From Allodiplogaster sudhausi (taxonomy: Eukaryota; Nematoda; Chromadorea; Rhabditida; Diplogasteridae), in contig CALZFC010000101.1 of the NCBI GenBank assembly GCA_945643635.1, positions 95,001 through 159,000 on the forward strand: a stretch of DNA of 64,000 bases, given 5' to 3'. The position numbers and the translations under genes are program-made. The notes under the pieces were generated by a model. It did no database searches and was not told the origin of the DNA. It saw only the letters and a list, made by a program, of their open reading frames with translations. Within the stretch, counting starts at the first letter, position 1. Each line of letters begins with the position of its first letter. Shown here one piece after another: positions 34,270 to 45,832 of the stretch.

Positions 34270-36635
34270 GAAACAAAAGAGCATAATAGCAACGCTTACA
34301 CGTCATAAATATCATATCACAAAGCAATTCAATATTACAAACATGAAACAAACAAAAGGATAAGTTTTAAGTGTTTGTTAACCCGAGATTTTCTTTTGCA
34401 AATTAAACGTTCCGTTCAAATGATGATTCCGAATATTTTTCTAAACATGATCGAAAGTGGTACAATGTCACATTTTCTGTTCTCGCACCGCCTCGTCCCC
34501 CCTTGCCACCAAAATGTGACATCCGTTGTCACAATTCTCTTCGGCGGCCGCTTGCGTGTCACATTTTTGGTCACAATTTTGGATGGAACATTAATTGTGC
34601 GTCACATTTTTTTCTGTGTGTGCTTGCTCGTGTGGAGACGACAAAGCGAGATCGGCGACTTCCGGCTGAGGAATGATAGAAATTCTTATACTGACTATTG
34701 CATTTAGTTCTTAGTCTCTTGAGAGCGGCTGCTTGAATCACTTTCCCTAATTGTGCTTGAGTTCCTTTCGAGATGCTGTGCATAGGTCCGCGAGAATTGA
34801 GACAAAAACATAGAATGAAGGTCCACGATAATGATTGTGAGCAGAACCACGGAGGAACAAGGCTCTTCCTCCGTTATCATCATAACCGCAGGAGCAGTCG
34901 AAGTCATGAGAATCGAATATGTACATACACATGTATGTATATAACATTGATGAATCGCGCCGAGAACTGACCTAGGAGGGGCGCGATATGGCGCTTCCTG
35001 AAGTCCGGTTGCCTTCGCATTTCTAGCTTGTGCTTTGACAGCGAGTTTGAACTTGAACTTTGTTAACGCCCACCTTCGTGAAACATGCGAGAGTGAAACA
35101 AGCGATATAAATTTAGCAAAAAAATAAGATTATTGTTCAGATGATGTAAGGAGGTTATGCCAAAAAAGATGTACATATCTACTTTGAATGAAACTTCATC
35201 ATTTAGCTTTGCTGATTGTATGATTAAATCTTTTAACTGTTCTTACCTTCGAGAAGCACATGAAAATTATGGACCAAAAACGCTTTTTCTTCACATATGC
35301 AATACTGTTTTTATTTCATTTTCTACTATTTCAAGGTTGTTTGCAGAGGGGGACCAAAGATGGAAAGGAGCATAGAATTAGTGGAGGGATGCAGACTGTA
35401 ATAGAATGAGAAAGTGAATGGTGAGATGCATGGGAATGGGAGAGAGCAGAAGAGAAAGAGAGATGAGACATTGATTGAGCGAGTCGGAGAGGCTCATGCT
35501 CAGTTCTATTCGACTCTTCCTCTGCTTCGCCTGCTCGCCCATTCATGGCAGCATACAACTGCCACTGGCAACTCCTCTAAGCCATCAATCATCATCCTCC
35601 TTGTACCTGTCACATTTGGTCAGTTTTCATCTAGATATTTATATATTTCGCTTTGATTAGGTCGTATTTGATTTTTTTAAAATCTGTTTGTGAGTGTCTA
35701 TAAGATCTTTTTTTCTTATTTCAGAATACGTCGATTGGCTTCCTGAGCGTTCGAATAAATATGTTACAAAAATATTTGATGAAGGATGACGAACCAAAGT
35801 GAAAGTGGACCCAAGAACAGCAGAAACGAGGATGAAGAACTCTGTCGATGAATCGAGGAATTTGATGTTCACACCCGCTACCACATGCAGAAGGAGGTAG
35901 CTGACGTTGAGAAATACAAGATCCAATAAAAGACAACATTCTTTAGCATCCACCTGTGCAGTCGGACTCAGCCACTGCATCTTCCGTTATCTCCGAACTA
36001 TTTGAACAGGAAGGCGACTAAGAAAACGAATTTGTCACGGATCCCATGTATGAATCCACTTGTGATATTGCTAGGGGAGGAAACACAAGCTCTATCAGAT
36101 GATCATTAATTTCCTACTTCAATGTTCATAGGAAGACTGTAAAAGAAACGAAGGATATTTTCCAGTTTTCATATACTATGTCCATGGTTTTGTTGCATAA
36201 AAGCCAAACCGAATTCTCATTTATTGTTTTACAAAATTTTTATGTCAATTCACTGCCCGACAGTAAATAAACATCTTATCTTACTCGTTTTAAACACCCT
36301 TTAATGTGATATTGTGGTGCAAAAATGCGCCCTTGAGTTTCCGACTTCACGAGTCGTTGGTATCCGTTGGTAGAAAAAGAAAACGTTATCAGTCAAATTT
36401 CATGAAACGTGGTATTTATGTTATATGGAATTCTTCTCTCTAACTTATGTATATTGAAAACGATTTATTGCATAGTCAACAGTAATATTTCCTAGAGGAT
36501 CATTTTGCACTCACTGATGATCAAATGGAAAAATATGCCTAACAGTATAGCGTACATAGTATTCATTGCATAACGAGACGTTAATTCTGATGTCTCGCTG
36601 TGATTGACTAAATTCTCGTCCTTCTTCCACCGCGA
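34270..36635. other. No gene recognised; TGTCACATTTT cluster inside
   Basis: 2.4 kb between the unidentified fragment and the TSP1-like gene. At 34466-34610 'tgtcacattt' or its reverse complement recurs about five times with variants. A short plus-strand frame after an acceptor-like site at about 35725 ('EYVDWLPERSNK') soon hits a stop. Repeated in unit II at about 46115-48487. Confidence 0.5.
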
Positions 36636-37839
36636 CTAACACCCCTTGACTTCCTCATTGGCGCCACTGCAGATAATAGTTGCTATCGTGCTTATTTATC
36701 GATTAGTAGAATAATTGGATCGACGAGGTGTCTTGCTCATTTGGATCGTTTTCATGGCAAATTGAGCTAAGCGAGTTAAAAATATCGTTAACAAAATTTA
36801 TAAATAAAAAAAGGAAAAACCTGCATGGGCACTTGAATCCTTCGCCGGCGCAGGTTCGGAAGCGGCTCTGCTTCTTCGCGGCACACGGCATCCACACGCC
36901 CCATTCGTTCCAGTAGGTCGAGCTGTCTGCAAGGAGAGGCAAATGACTGTACGAACGTGGTGGTGTTGCTAGGTTCGGACTATTCTTCTAATTAGAATAC
37001 TAGCCCAAGCGAGTCTCGCGCACTCCTTCATTTGAACTCGCGAGATCACTTCACTTCGTTCCCGGTTCTCACCTAGAAGCCGCTCGGCTTGTTCTCTTCT
37101 ATGTATCTCTCGTATTCACCTCTCTCTCGCCTCGAATTTGGCTACCCACATACAAACTTTTCTCTCCGCTTCTGGTAAAACTCAACAGGTGCGAATCACG
37201 CTTTACATGTATGCGTTGTGCTGTTTCGCCTTTTAAAATGGAAATTTTTTGTTTAAATGGTTATGAAAAGCTAAAATCGCACTTGGCAGACAACATCCGT
37301 CAGCAGACTTCTTCAGGATGTTTTCTGTGTCACATGTGAATCGGTTGATGTTGTAGTTGATGTGTTTCTTGCCGACGCAGCAAGTGGGTTTCGGGTACTT
37401 GCACAGTGTTCGCTCGCACGGAACGTTCTTCGTCGTTTGGCCACTTTAAGAAATTTTTTAATTAAATTATTTGGCGGGAAAATTAAAAGTTCAAAATTGC
37501 CAACGTGCACGGGCAGCCATCGACTTCGGAGAGGCACTTGCGGGCCGCGGGCAGCGTCGTGCATCCGCCGCAGCTGGTCGGGCAGGCGACGCCAGGAAGG
37601 GTCATCCACTCGGACCAGACACCTCCCGCTGGGCAGCAGGCCTGAGAATGGCAGGCTCTTACTCTAGGTCCATCCTGGTGTTTCAGTCCATAAAACTAGT
37701 ATACGTAACGATTTGGGGCAGTCTTCCCTTTGTATCCTTTGAGATTCTTATAAAATCAGCCATAAGTAGAAACCTGCGCGTTCGTAGATGTCCACGAGGA
37801 GACGACGAAAAGTGAAAGGAGCAGAACGCGAACAGCCAT
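36636..37839 (-). CDS. Secreted TSP1-like cysteine-rich protein (unit I)
   Basis: Exons 37774-37839 (ATG), 37505-37641, 37283-37443, 36821-36926, 36636-36666 (TAG); 166 residues, all phases close. Residues 1-22 are a signal peptide ('MAVRVLLLSLFVVSSWTSTNA'-like, cleavage near Ala21). Then a thrombospondin type 1 repeat ('VWSEWMTLPGVACPTSCGGC', 'CLSEVDGCPC'), a Cys-rich segment ('CKYPKPTCCVGKKHINY', 'DGCCLP'), and a second short TSP1-like half ('YWNEWGVWMPC', 'FRTCAGEGFKCPC'), ending 'VKGC'. The 'CPTSCGGC...CPC...PTCC' spacing is that of small secreted nematode TSP1 proteins. TSP1 repeats bind glycans and matrix partners; no enzyme domain. Near-identical copy in unit II. Only the first repeat is close to canonical. 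Confidence 0.82.
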
Positions 37840-39108
37840 GTCTTCCAAGGTTTTCTCTCAAGCATCCAGTGTTTCTTTTAAGATAATGTAGACAAAAATA
37901 AAATATAGAAATATTATAATTATAGTTGATGACAACAAAATAGCCAAAGAATCTATAGAACGGGACATGGGGTTTAAAAAGAGAAAATATTCTACATCCT
38001 GAGAGTACGAGAACAGTTTGGTGGTTCGGCTTGTATCGCACTGTGCAATGCTGCATATTTATGTGTAGTTGTTGGACTCATAAACGCGTAAATCCCCCCT
38101 TCCACCCCCAACAACTGTTCAATCAAAATGCTGTCTGATGTTACTGGTGCATACAGAACATTTGACGGAGTCTTTGTTCCAGGTTGAGCTTATGGTTTCG
38201 TGGATCAAGACAATGTGGTTGATCTGCTGAATTCCAAATTTTACTACGATTGACGAAGGGTATGTTAAATAAAGACAGAATGCTAGTCAGAAGACCAAAA
38301 GAATCCTCTTTTGACAAGTCCTCCCACAGCTAAAATATTTGTGGACAAGTTTGCCATCTTTCGGTGACGCGCTCTCCCATTATTTCCTTTCTGCCTCTTT
38401 GGTGAAAAGATCATTTCTTAACTTTCGTTCGGCAGTTTCTCTAGCCTCTTTGTTTGCAACGTCTTTGTCATGTACATAGAGGTTTGCCCAAAGTAAGAAT
38501 TAGCACAGTGTATATTAATGTTCTATTTAGATAAAGTGAATCTTTTCTACAGTCAAACATTTCTCCGAGCGTTCTCGCCTGTTGACGGCGATTTCTAAGC
38601 GGTCTAGCAGCATTAATCTGACACTCGATTCCTGCAAACGGAATGAGAGAGACTCAAGGGAAGTGTTTAAAAAAACTTTCTCAATTTGTTTTTGCTTTTC
38701 CTTCAAGCATTTTTTTTTTACTTTCATCAGAAAATACAGCGGCTCTTTCCGTCACTTCATTCCTACATCAATTTAATTTCCATACTAGCTCCAAAGTCCG
38801 AGAGTGGTATATAGTTAGTACATAGGAGATGTGTACGTGACAATGAGCCAGTTGCACCTATCCAGATGGAGATGGTGACCATCACAACATTGATTCTCTC
38901 TCTATCTCTGTTTCTCCCTCTCTATCTTTCTCTCTCTCTCTCTCTTTCTCTCTCTTCTATTTCTTTCTTTTTCGATGCATCCCTTTTGTTCACGCTCATT
39001 TTCTAAATCTTAGTGAAAAGAAATCTTTATTCGCAAGATGAGACAATAAATATTAATACATATTTAAAACGCTAAATTAGCCATGTAAGATAAGAACAGT
39101 TTAGCATT
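37840..39108. other. Spacer between TSP1-like gene and cysteine-rich copy 2
   Basis: AT-rich, with a CT tract at about 38895-38965 shared by all minus copies. The breakpoint at about 38541 ('tcttttctacagtcaaac') marks where units I/II and III become homologous again. No gene called. Confidence 0.6.
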
Positions 39109-39721
39109 TCACGCCGACTTCTGAGGAAGTCCCGATCGCTTGGCTGCAGTGCAATCTCGTCGCTTGCGGCGCTTGCAGCAGCAAGGGCAGCAACTGCAGC
39201 ATTTCAGTGTAAGTCCCTTGAAGATGCCAAGAGACAGACTGAATCTTACCCGCATCCGCAGCATCCACATCCGCAGCAGGGACAGCAGCAGCAGTTGTTG
39301 CAGCAGTTATTGCAGCAGCAGTTGCGATTGCCACAGCAACAGTTGTGGCAGCAGCAACACTTTTTGCAGCAACAACAACAGCACTTCTTGCAGCAGCAAC
39401 AGTGGTTGCAGCACTGAATTCCCATTCTTAGGACTCATTCAGAGAAATTCAAAGGATTCTCACGTTATTGCAGCAATTGTTGCAGCAGTTATTGCAGCAA
39501 CCGCCACAGCAACCACAGCATCGCTTGTCTCTCCCGGCCACCGAAGAAGGCTTTGTGGTGAAGGAGTTGAAGCGAGCAACAGCAGCGGAAGGAACTGACG
39601 GAGTCGGTGGAGGGGATGTTTGGGTTGAAGATTGAAGAGACTTCTGAGGGACTTGCGTAGCTGCCAAGGAAAGTCCAGCCAGGAAGGTCACGAGAAGAAC
39701 AGTGGAAGTGATGAATTTCAT
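39109..39721 (-). CDS. Secreted ultra-cysteine-rich protein, copy 2
   Basis: Exons 39464-39721, 39250-39413, 39109-39193 (TGA 39109-39111); 168 residues. Minus-type member: starts MKFITSTV, pro-region has 'QTSPPPTPSV' (two residues longer), RDKR at 64-67. Exon 2 is two codons shorter in the Gly-Cys stretch, giving about 50 Cys in 101 mature residues. The tail reads 'AAKRSGLPQKSA' rather than 'AAKLSGLPQESA'. TATA box at 39773-39779, 58 bp from ATG. Its divergent partner (copy 3) is separated from it by the TTAA element at 39799-42586. Confidence 0.85.
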
Positions 39722-39798
39722 TTCTGTGGAGTGAAGCTGAGCCGGGTGGTTGACTGTCCCGGTCAATGGCACTTTTATATTACCGACTGTGACATTAA

Positions 39799-42586
39799 GA
39801 GAGCCTCTCTGTTAGGATCAAGCAGTCCTCAGTGGGAGCCTGCCCCGGGGCAAAAATTTCTGATTTGGTTATCCAAAATTTAATTTGTAGTACCCATGCG
39901 CACTATGAAGAAAATTAGAAGGTCAATTTTGTTATAAAATTTTTTTCCTTGTCTGGGCATGCAAATGTATGGAAAAAGTTGAAGTCCCCATAACTTTCTT
40001 TAATATCAATATTTTTCAATTTTCTTTTTTTTAACGGAATCAACGTTGGATTCTGAACAAAATCAGCCCAGATGTCTTTCAGTCAACTATTTTTTTCACA
40101 TCGAAAAATTACTTTTAATATTTGAATTTGACGGTTAAGTATCTTATACTCATTTGTGTGTGGGTGTTATATCTCAAAATGTAGAGCATTAAAAACTGTA
40201 TAACATATATTCTTTTCGCTTCGTGTGCACTACCCCTAAGGGGTGGAAAATAGGCTCAAATATGGGTACCTCGGATATGTAGGATTCAAGGAATGCGTGA
40301 AAAGAAGTTAAATTCTTGTTGTAACATAAAATGAACCATTTCATTCGATTCAGCACGTGCTTCTTTTCCAAAAAGCTCCATATAAAAATTTCATAAAATT
40401 ATCATCTTCCATGAAAAAAACGCATTTTTCGATTTTTCAGCCATTGTCAGAAAATGACCTAAAACTATTCGAATCGCTCTATTTTCAATGTTTTCAGTGA
40501 GAACAGAATGCGGATAGTACTATTCAGTACGCGACAAAATTCTCTACAACATACATCCATGACATCTGGATAGGGCGTCCCTACCAATGACACTATCGAT
40601 TTTCCTAAGGCGGTCGCGTCAAAACTAACAGATCCGCATTTTCCAACTTTTCGTGCAATCTTAATGTTTCTTACTCATCCAATGCATCATTCTGCTCCAC
40701 GAAGCACACAAAGGTCAGAACCGATGCTTGTTTTACAGCTCTCCCGTGGTAAAAGCCCGCAAAAGGGTTTGCACGCGCGCGGCTTCGAACCTGGGACCCA
40801 TGACTTTCGACGTGCACAACCAATTGGCTAAAATGACGTTATAAAATTCATTTCTGGAAAATGACAAAACCAATCTTAAAGGTTGACCTATCAGCCGATA
40901 GCTATTTTTGCGCTCTATCGAAATAAATATATCCGCCAAACAGTGTAAATTGATGGTAAGGTCAAATAAGTGGCCAAAATATTCGAACCCAAAAAAGTAG
41001 ATCAAAAAAGCTATTCATCATAACGTGATGTATGGGAAAGTTGTTCGTCTGAGCGAAAGCTATAGAATGGCATATAACATATGGGGACAAGTTCAATCCG
41101 CGAGCAATAAAGGCCGCGGTAATGTATCACCAACAAATTTACTTTTCAAAGGACTTCAGGGCACTTTTTCAGTACTCCAGCCGAATAGATAATAGTGACT
41201 GATAAAGAATGTCCTCTCTATTAGTAAGAGCACCGAAAAAGTGCCCTGGAGTCCGTTGAAAAGTCAATATTTTGGCGGGACATTTTCGCGGCTGTTATTG
41301 CTCGCGGATTGAACTTGTCCAAATATGTTATATGCCATTCTATAGCTTTCGCTCAGACGAACAACTTTCCCATACATCACGTTATGATGAATAGCTTTTT
41401 TGATCTACTTTTTTGGGTTCGAATATTTTGGCCACTTATTTGACCTTACCATCAATTTACACTGTTTGGCGGATATATTTATTTCGATAGAGCGCAAAAA
41501 TTGCTATCGGCTGATAGGTCAACCTTTAAGATTGGTTTTGTCATTTTCCAGAAATGAATTTTATAACGTCATTTTAGCCAATTGGTTGTGCACGTCGAAA
41601 GTCATGGGTCCCAGGTTCGAAGCCGTGCGCGTGCAAACCCTTTTGCGGGCTTTTACCTCTGTAAAACAAACATCGGTTCTGACCTTTGTGTGCTTCGTGG
41701 AGCAGAATGATGCATTGGATGAGTAAGAAACATTAAGATTGCACGAAAAGTTGGAAAATGCGGATCTGTTAGTCTTGACGCGACCGCCTTAGGAAAATCG
41801 ATACTGTCATTGGTAGGGACGCCCTATCCAGATCTAATGGATGTATGTTGTAGAGAATTTTGTCGCGTACTGAATAGTACTATCCGCATTCTGTTCTCAC
41901 TGAAAACATTGAAAATACAGCGATTCGAATAGTTTTAGGTCATTTTCTGACAATGGCTGAAAAATCGAAAAATGCATTTTTTTCATGGAAGATGATAATT
42001 TTATGAAATTTTGATATGGAGCTTTTTTGAAAAGAAGCACGTGCTGAATCGAATGAAATGGTTCATTTTATGTTACAACAAGAATTTAACTTCTTTTTAC
42101 GCATTCCTTGAATCCTACATATCCGAGGTACCCATATTTGAGCCTATTTTGCTCCCCTTAGGGGTAGTGCACACGAAGCGAAAAGAATATATGTTATACA
42201 GTTTTTAATGATCTACATTTTGAGATATAACACCCACACACAAATGAGTATAAGGTACTTACCCGTCAAATTCAAATATTAAAAGTAATTTTTCGATGTG
42301 AAAAAAATAGTTGACTGAAAGACATCTGGGCTGATTTTGTTCAGAATCCAACGTTGATTCCGTTAAAAAAAAGAAAATTGAAAAATATTGAGTTTGAAGC
42401 GAGATACATCAATTCAGATATTATCCATACTTTTACCTGTTCACGGAAAAATATTTTTTGAAAAAAAAATTTTGCCATTTAATATTGTTACTGGGGCCCA
42501 GTGCCATGCCCGACTATGTTTTCACATTCGAAATCCAACGTCTGGATCTGGGGCACGCCCTTCTGGAGGCATACGGAGAGGCTCTC
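39799..42586. mobile_element. 2.79-kb nearly palindromic DNA transposon with TTAA target duplication
   Basis: TTAA at 39795-39798 and 42587-42590 flank the insert. The ends are inverted: 'gagagcctctc' at 39799 and 'gagaggctctc' ending at 42586. The interior is a giant inverted repeat, arms about 40005-41175 and 41230-42390, axis near 41203, with scattered mismatches. Sister spacers at 51644 and 58588 read 'gacattaaaccctcgcg' without the insert, so the empty site is known. No transposase is visible; a 90-residue frame occurs in each arm ('MIYFFGFEYFGHLFDL') but has no recognised domain. TTAA specificity suggests a non-autonomous piggyBac- or Sola3-type element. Confidence 0.88.
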
Positions 42587-42590
42587 TTAA

Positions 42591-43015
42591 ACCCTCGCGA
42601 TGTCTCCAGGGGAACTTCTTGAAGGTGAGAGTGAAGAGAACGAGCAAACAATATATCAAGCGTACATCACACGGATATAATCGTGCCTTGACCTCAGAGT
42701 GAGCTCGCAATTTCATACTTACGTTCATCTCTAAAGATCGTGAGTGAAAATAGGCAGTTCTCTCTATTTTTAGATACATATATATATTTCGAGCTCGTTG
42801 GTAATAAATTTTAGTATTTTAGTTAGGAGATAAATTTGCGTCTCAACAAAATTTGTTCATAAGTCAACAGGCCCGTCGGAGACATTCGATCTGTTTGTTC
42901 TTCCGCTTGACACTTAATGTTCTCACTTGTGCTCTTGTCCGAGGGATCTTAGGATAATATAAAAGTGCCATTGACCGGAACAGTCCACCACCCGGCTCAG
43001 CTTCACTCCACAGCA
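42591..43015. promoter_or_regulatory. Divergent promoter spacer of copies 2 and 3 (right part)
   Basis: Corresponds to the spacer at 51572-52073, split from the copy 2 promoter by the TTAA element. TATAAAA at 42958-42964 is 58 bp from the copy 3 ATG. The rest ('ccctcgcgatgtctcc' to 'gagggatcttaggata') matches the sister spacers closely. Confidence 0.7.
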
Positions 43016-43606
43016 ATGAAATCCATCACTTCCACTGTTCTTCTCGTGACCTTCCTGGCTGGACTTTCCTTGGCAGCTACGCAAGTCCCCCAGAAGTCTC
43101 TTCAATCTTCAACACCCTCTCCCCAGACTCCGGCAGTTCCTTCCGCTGCTGTTGCTCGCTTCAACTCCTTCACCACAAAGCCTTCTTCGGTGGCCGGGAG
43201 AGACAAGCGATGCTGTGGTTGCTGTGGCGGTTGCTGCAATAACTGCTGCAACAATTGCTGCAATAACGTGAGAGTCCTTTGAATATCTTTGAATGAGTCC
43301 TAAGAATGGGAATTCAGTGCAAGAAGTGCTGTTGTTGTTGCTGCAAAAAGTGTTGCTGCTGCCACAACTGCTGCTGTGGCAACCGCAACTGCTGCTGCAA
43401 TAACTGCTGCAACAACTGCTGCTGCTGTCCCTGCTGCGGATGTGGATGTGGATGCTGCGGATGCGGGTAAGGTTTAGTCTGACTCTTGGCATCTTCAAGG
43501 ACTTACACTGAAATGCTGCAGTTGCTGCCCTTGCTGCTGCAAGCGCCGCAAGCGACGAGATTGCACGGCAGCCAAGCTATCGGGACTTCCTCAGGAGTCC
43601 GCTTGA
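43016..43606 (+). CDS. Secreted ultra-cysteine-rich protein, copy 3
   Basis: Exons 43016-43267, 43318-43466, 43522-43606 (TGA); 161 residues. As copy 1, but seven codons are missing at the start of exon 2, so the mature part has about 46 Cys in 96 residues; the frame is kept. The pro-region reads 'KPSSVAGRDKR'. TATAAAA at 42958-42964. Confidence 0.85.
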
Positions 43607-44398
43607 AATGCTAAAATTCTCTTCTCAGCAAGTTTAACAATATTGACAGTAATTTATTTACCCTTCTCTTGAATAAAGTTTTTCAACAAGGAAGTTTTAA
43701 TGTTGTTTTAAAGATAGCAATTATTGTTTTAAGAAGACAACTGTGAGTTTCTGAACTACCGAATATTAACACAACGTTTTCTATTCAGAGCCATTGAAAT
43801 GACTATCTTGATAGATTTCATAGTCACATTTCGACATCATTTCATTTTCCTGCAAAGCGAGATCTCAGTAAGCGGAATCCTCCATTTCATTGTGCACGAC
43901 CATATGAGCACAGAATCTGACGTTTCAATCTTCAGTCTCAGGACTCAATTCCTGAGAATTATTTGAGGAACCACTAGAAGACTCAGCGATGGCAGCTTTT
44001 TATTTTATTTTTATTCATCTGACCATAAGGCGACATCTTTGAACCAGTATACATATATGACATGTACATAAATATATTTACATATGTAGTAAGTGGATAG
44101 GTCAATGACAACAGTTGTTTATGAGACACGCTCTATCCACATACATAAATGTTTGGATCATTGCGGATATGTCGATTCGGATTAGAAATGGCACGGCGTT
44201 CGACTACAAAGAAAGAGCAAAAGTCGCTTTCGGCTTGCGCCAACGAGCGAAGTCTGCCGATGATATGATATGAATAATTGGCATTCGTGGGCACTCTGAG
44301 GAATCGAGAGAGGAGGGGATAGGGAATGGGTAGAAAGGATGGTCTTGAGATGATTGGGAAAATGGGGTCGGCGAAAGAGGTGGGGAAGAAGAGACAAT

Positions 44399-44720
44399 TC
44401 AGAGATTGCAGCGCGTCCCGTTCACCTCGCGCCCCTTGAAGCGCCAGACGTCATCGAAGTCGATGTCGATCGCGTTCGCGTCGTTGCCATACCTCAGAGA
44501 GATCGATCAGTCGAGAGAGAGAAAGAGTGAGAGAGAGAAAGAGAGAGAAAGAAAGAGAAAGAGAGAGAGAGAAAGAGAGAAAGAGAAAGAGAATGTACTT
44601 CTTGAATCTCTGTCGTGCCATGTCGATGATCTCCTTGGATATCTCGTTCTGCGACGTGCCACTCAACGTATCGGCAGAGGTCGTCGTTCGCGTAATGGCA
44701 CGAGATCGCCTTGCGGAAAC
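44399..44720 (-). pseudogene. Phytanoyl-CoA dioxygenase, last two exons, frameshifted (unit II)
   Basis: Exons 44599-44720 and 44399-44492, with the same 5-bp deletion as unit I ('cactcaacgtatc'). The shared lesion shows it predates the I/II duplication. Confidence 0.85.
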
Positions 44721-44912
44721 CTTCAATTATCAGCTCTCGATTGATATTTTGAGCGCGTGAAAGAAATGCATTTAGATTATTTTCATGCTGGCTTACAGAA
44801 CGAATGTGTTCTTTTTCTGATCACTGACTAATAGTTGATTCTTTCACTCTCTCTCTCTCTCTCTCCTTCTCTTTCTCTCTTTTCACTATCTCTCCTTCTT
44901 TCTCTTCACTCT

Positions 44913-44949
<37 letters not shown>

Positions 44950-45257
44950 TCTCTCTCTCTTTTCACTATCTCTCCTTCTTTCTCTTCACTCTCCTTCTCT
45001 CTCTCTCTCTCCCTGTTCTAGTTGTTCCCCACGCTGGCATCATTTACTCGCTTCACAGCGACAGCAGCTTGCCTGTTCTTACAGAGAAGGCTTACTACTT
45101 CGCCGTTCCGCTTCATTCCTTATCAAAAGAACGATAAACCAAACTTTTATTTTTTTTCTAGTGCTATCAAGGATTATCAAGAAAACATTAAAGGAAGTAT
45201 CGTTTTGCATTAAAATATAGGATAAATGAACATATTTAAAGGAACAAAAATACTCAC

Positions 45258-45832
45258 AAAATCGGAGAGCTCCACCACGTCCGCCACTGCCAGGAATCCG
45301 CCGCCAAGAAGCCACGGCGAGGTCCGAACACCAGCAGGACCTCCACCAACTCCTGAATGCGCTTATCTTTCATTTATCTATAAATTTCTTTTAAATTATA
45401 GAAACAACGAAAACCGTTGGCGTGATTTTCAACGCGGTTCTGAAAAGGCCGAGGCGGGGTATAACTATGAATGATTTTAAAAACTGTCATTTCCCAAGGA
45501 TTCGATAATAGCCTAAGACTAAGAAAACAAATGAACAGGCTTTTCAATGTGTGAGGAAATGATTTTGGAAAAAAATACTGAAAATATAAAATTGCTGAAG
45601 TAAGTATACGAATTTCAACGTGAAATATTAACGATAGTTAATGCACCAATCAAGAGAAAACATATTAAATATTTAAATCGCTGGGAATACTGGCAGCATC
45701 AACTAACAGATGGATCCACTTATGAAGAAAAGAATTAAAAGCAAACCAGGCTCGGATGTCAAAAGAAGTTGATCTTGCTGTGCGCGCCGCTGCGCTATCT
45801 CGCTCCAGCAATCGCCGAGACGAACAGCGAGC
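45258..45832 (-). pseudogene. Unidentified two-exon gene fragment (unit II)
   Basis: Same as the unit I fragment at 33411-33985: exons 45747-45832 and 45258-45352, identical in sequence as far as read, cut off by the breakpoint at about 45133. Confidence 0.4.

Larger units (their letters stand above)
31083..39790. repeat. Segmental duplication unit I
   Basis: About 8.7 kb, nearly identical to unit II (42955-51640). It contains, in order: cysteine-rich copy 1 (+), phytanoyl-CoA dioxygenase remnant (-), an unidentified two-exon fragment (-), a TSP1-like gene (-) and cysteine-rich copy 2 (-). Gaps without a gene (31831-32551, 34270-36635, 37840-39108) hold AT-rich sequence and short CT tracts. 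The block 33287-38541 replaces the 54324-57335 block of unit III. Confidence 0.9.

Noticed and set aside
38527..38727. Lys-rich minus-strand frame ('MKVKKKCLKEKQKQIEKV')
   Set aside because: Its start varies between units and it is disrupted in unit II by a poly-A length change, so it is not conserved as coding.
41570..41640. True tRNA gene
   Set aside because: A- and B-box-like sequences are present but the T-arm and acceptor stem do not pair.
40733..41726. Ninety-residue frame present in both arms ('MIYFFGFEYFGHLFDL')
   Set aside because: No domain, no splice context, and mirrored by the palindrome; likely fortuitous.
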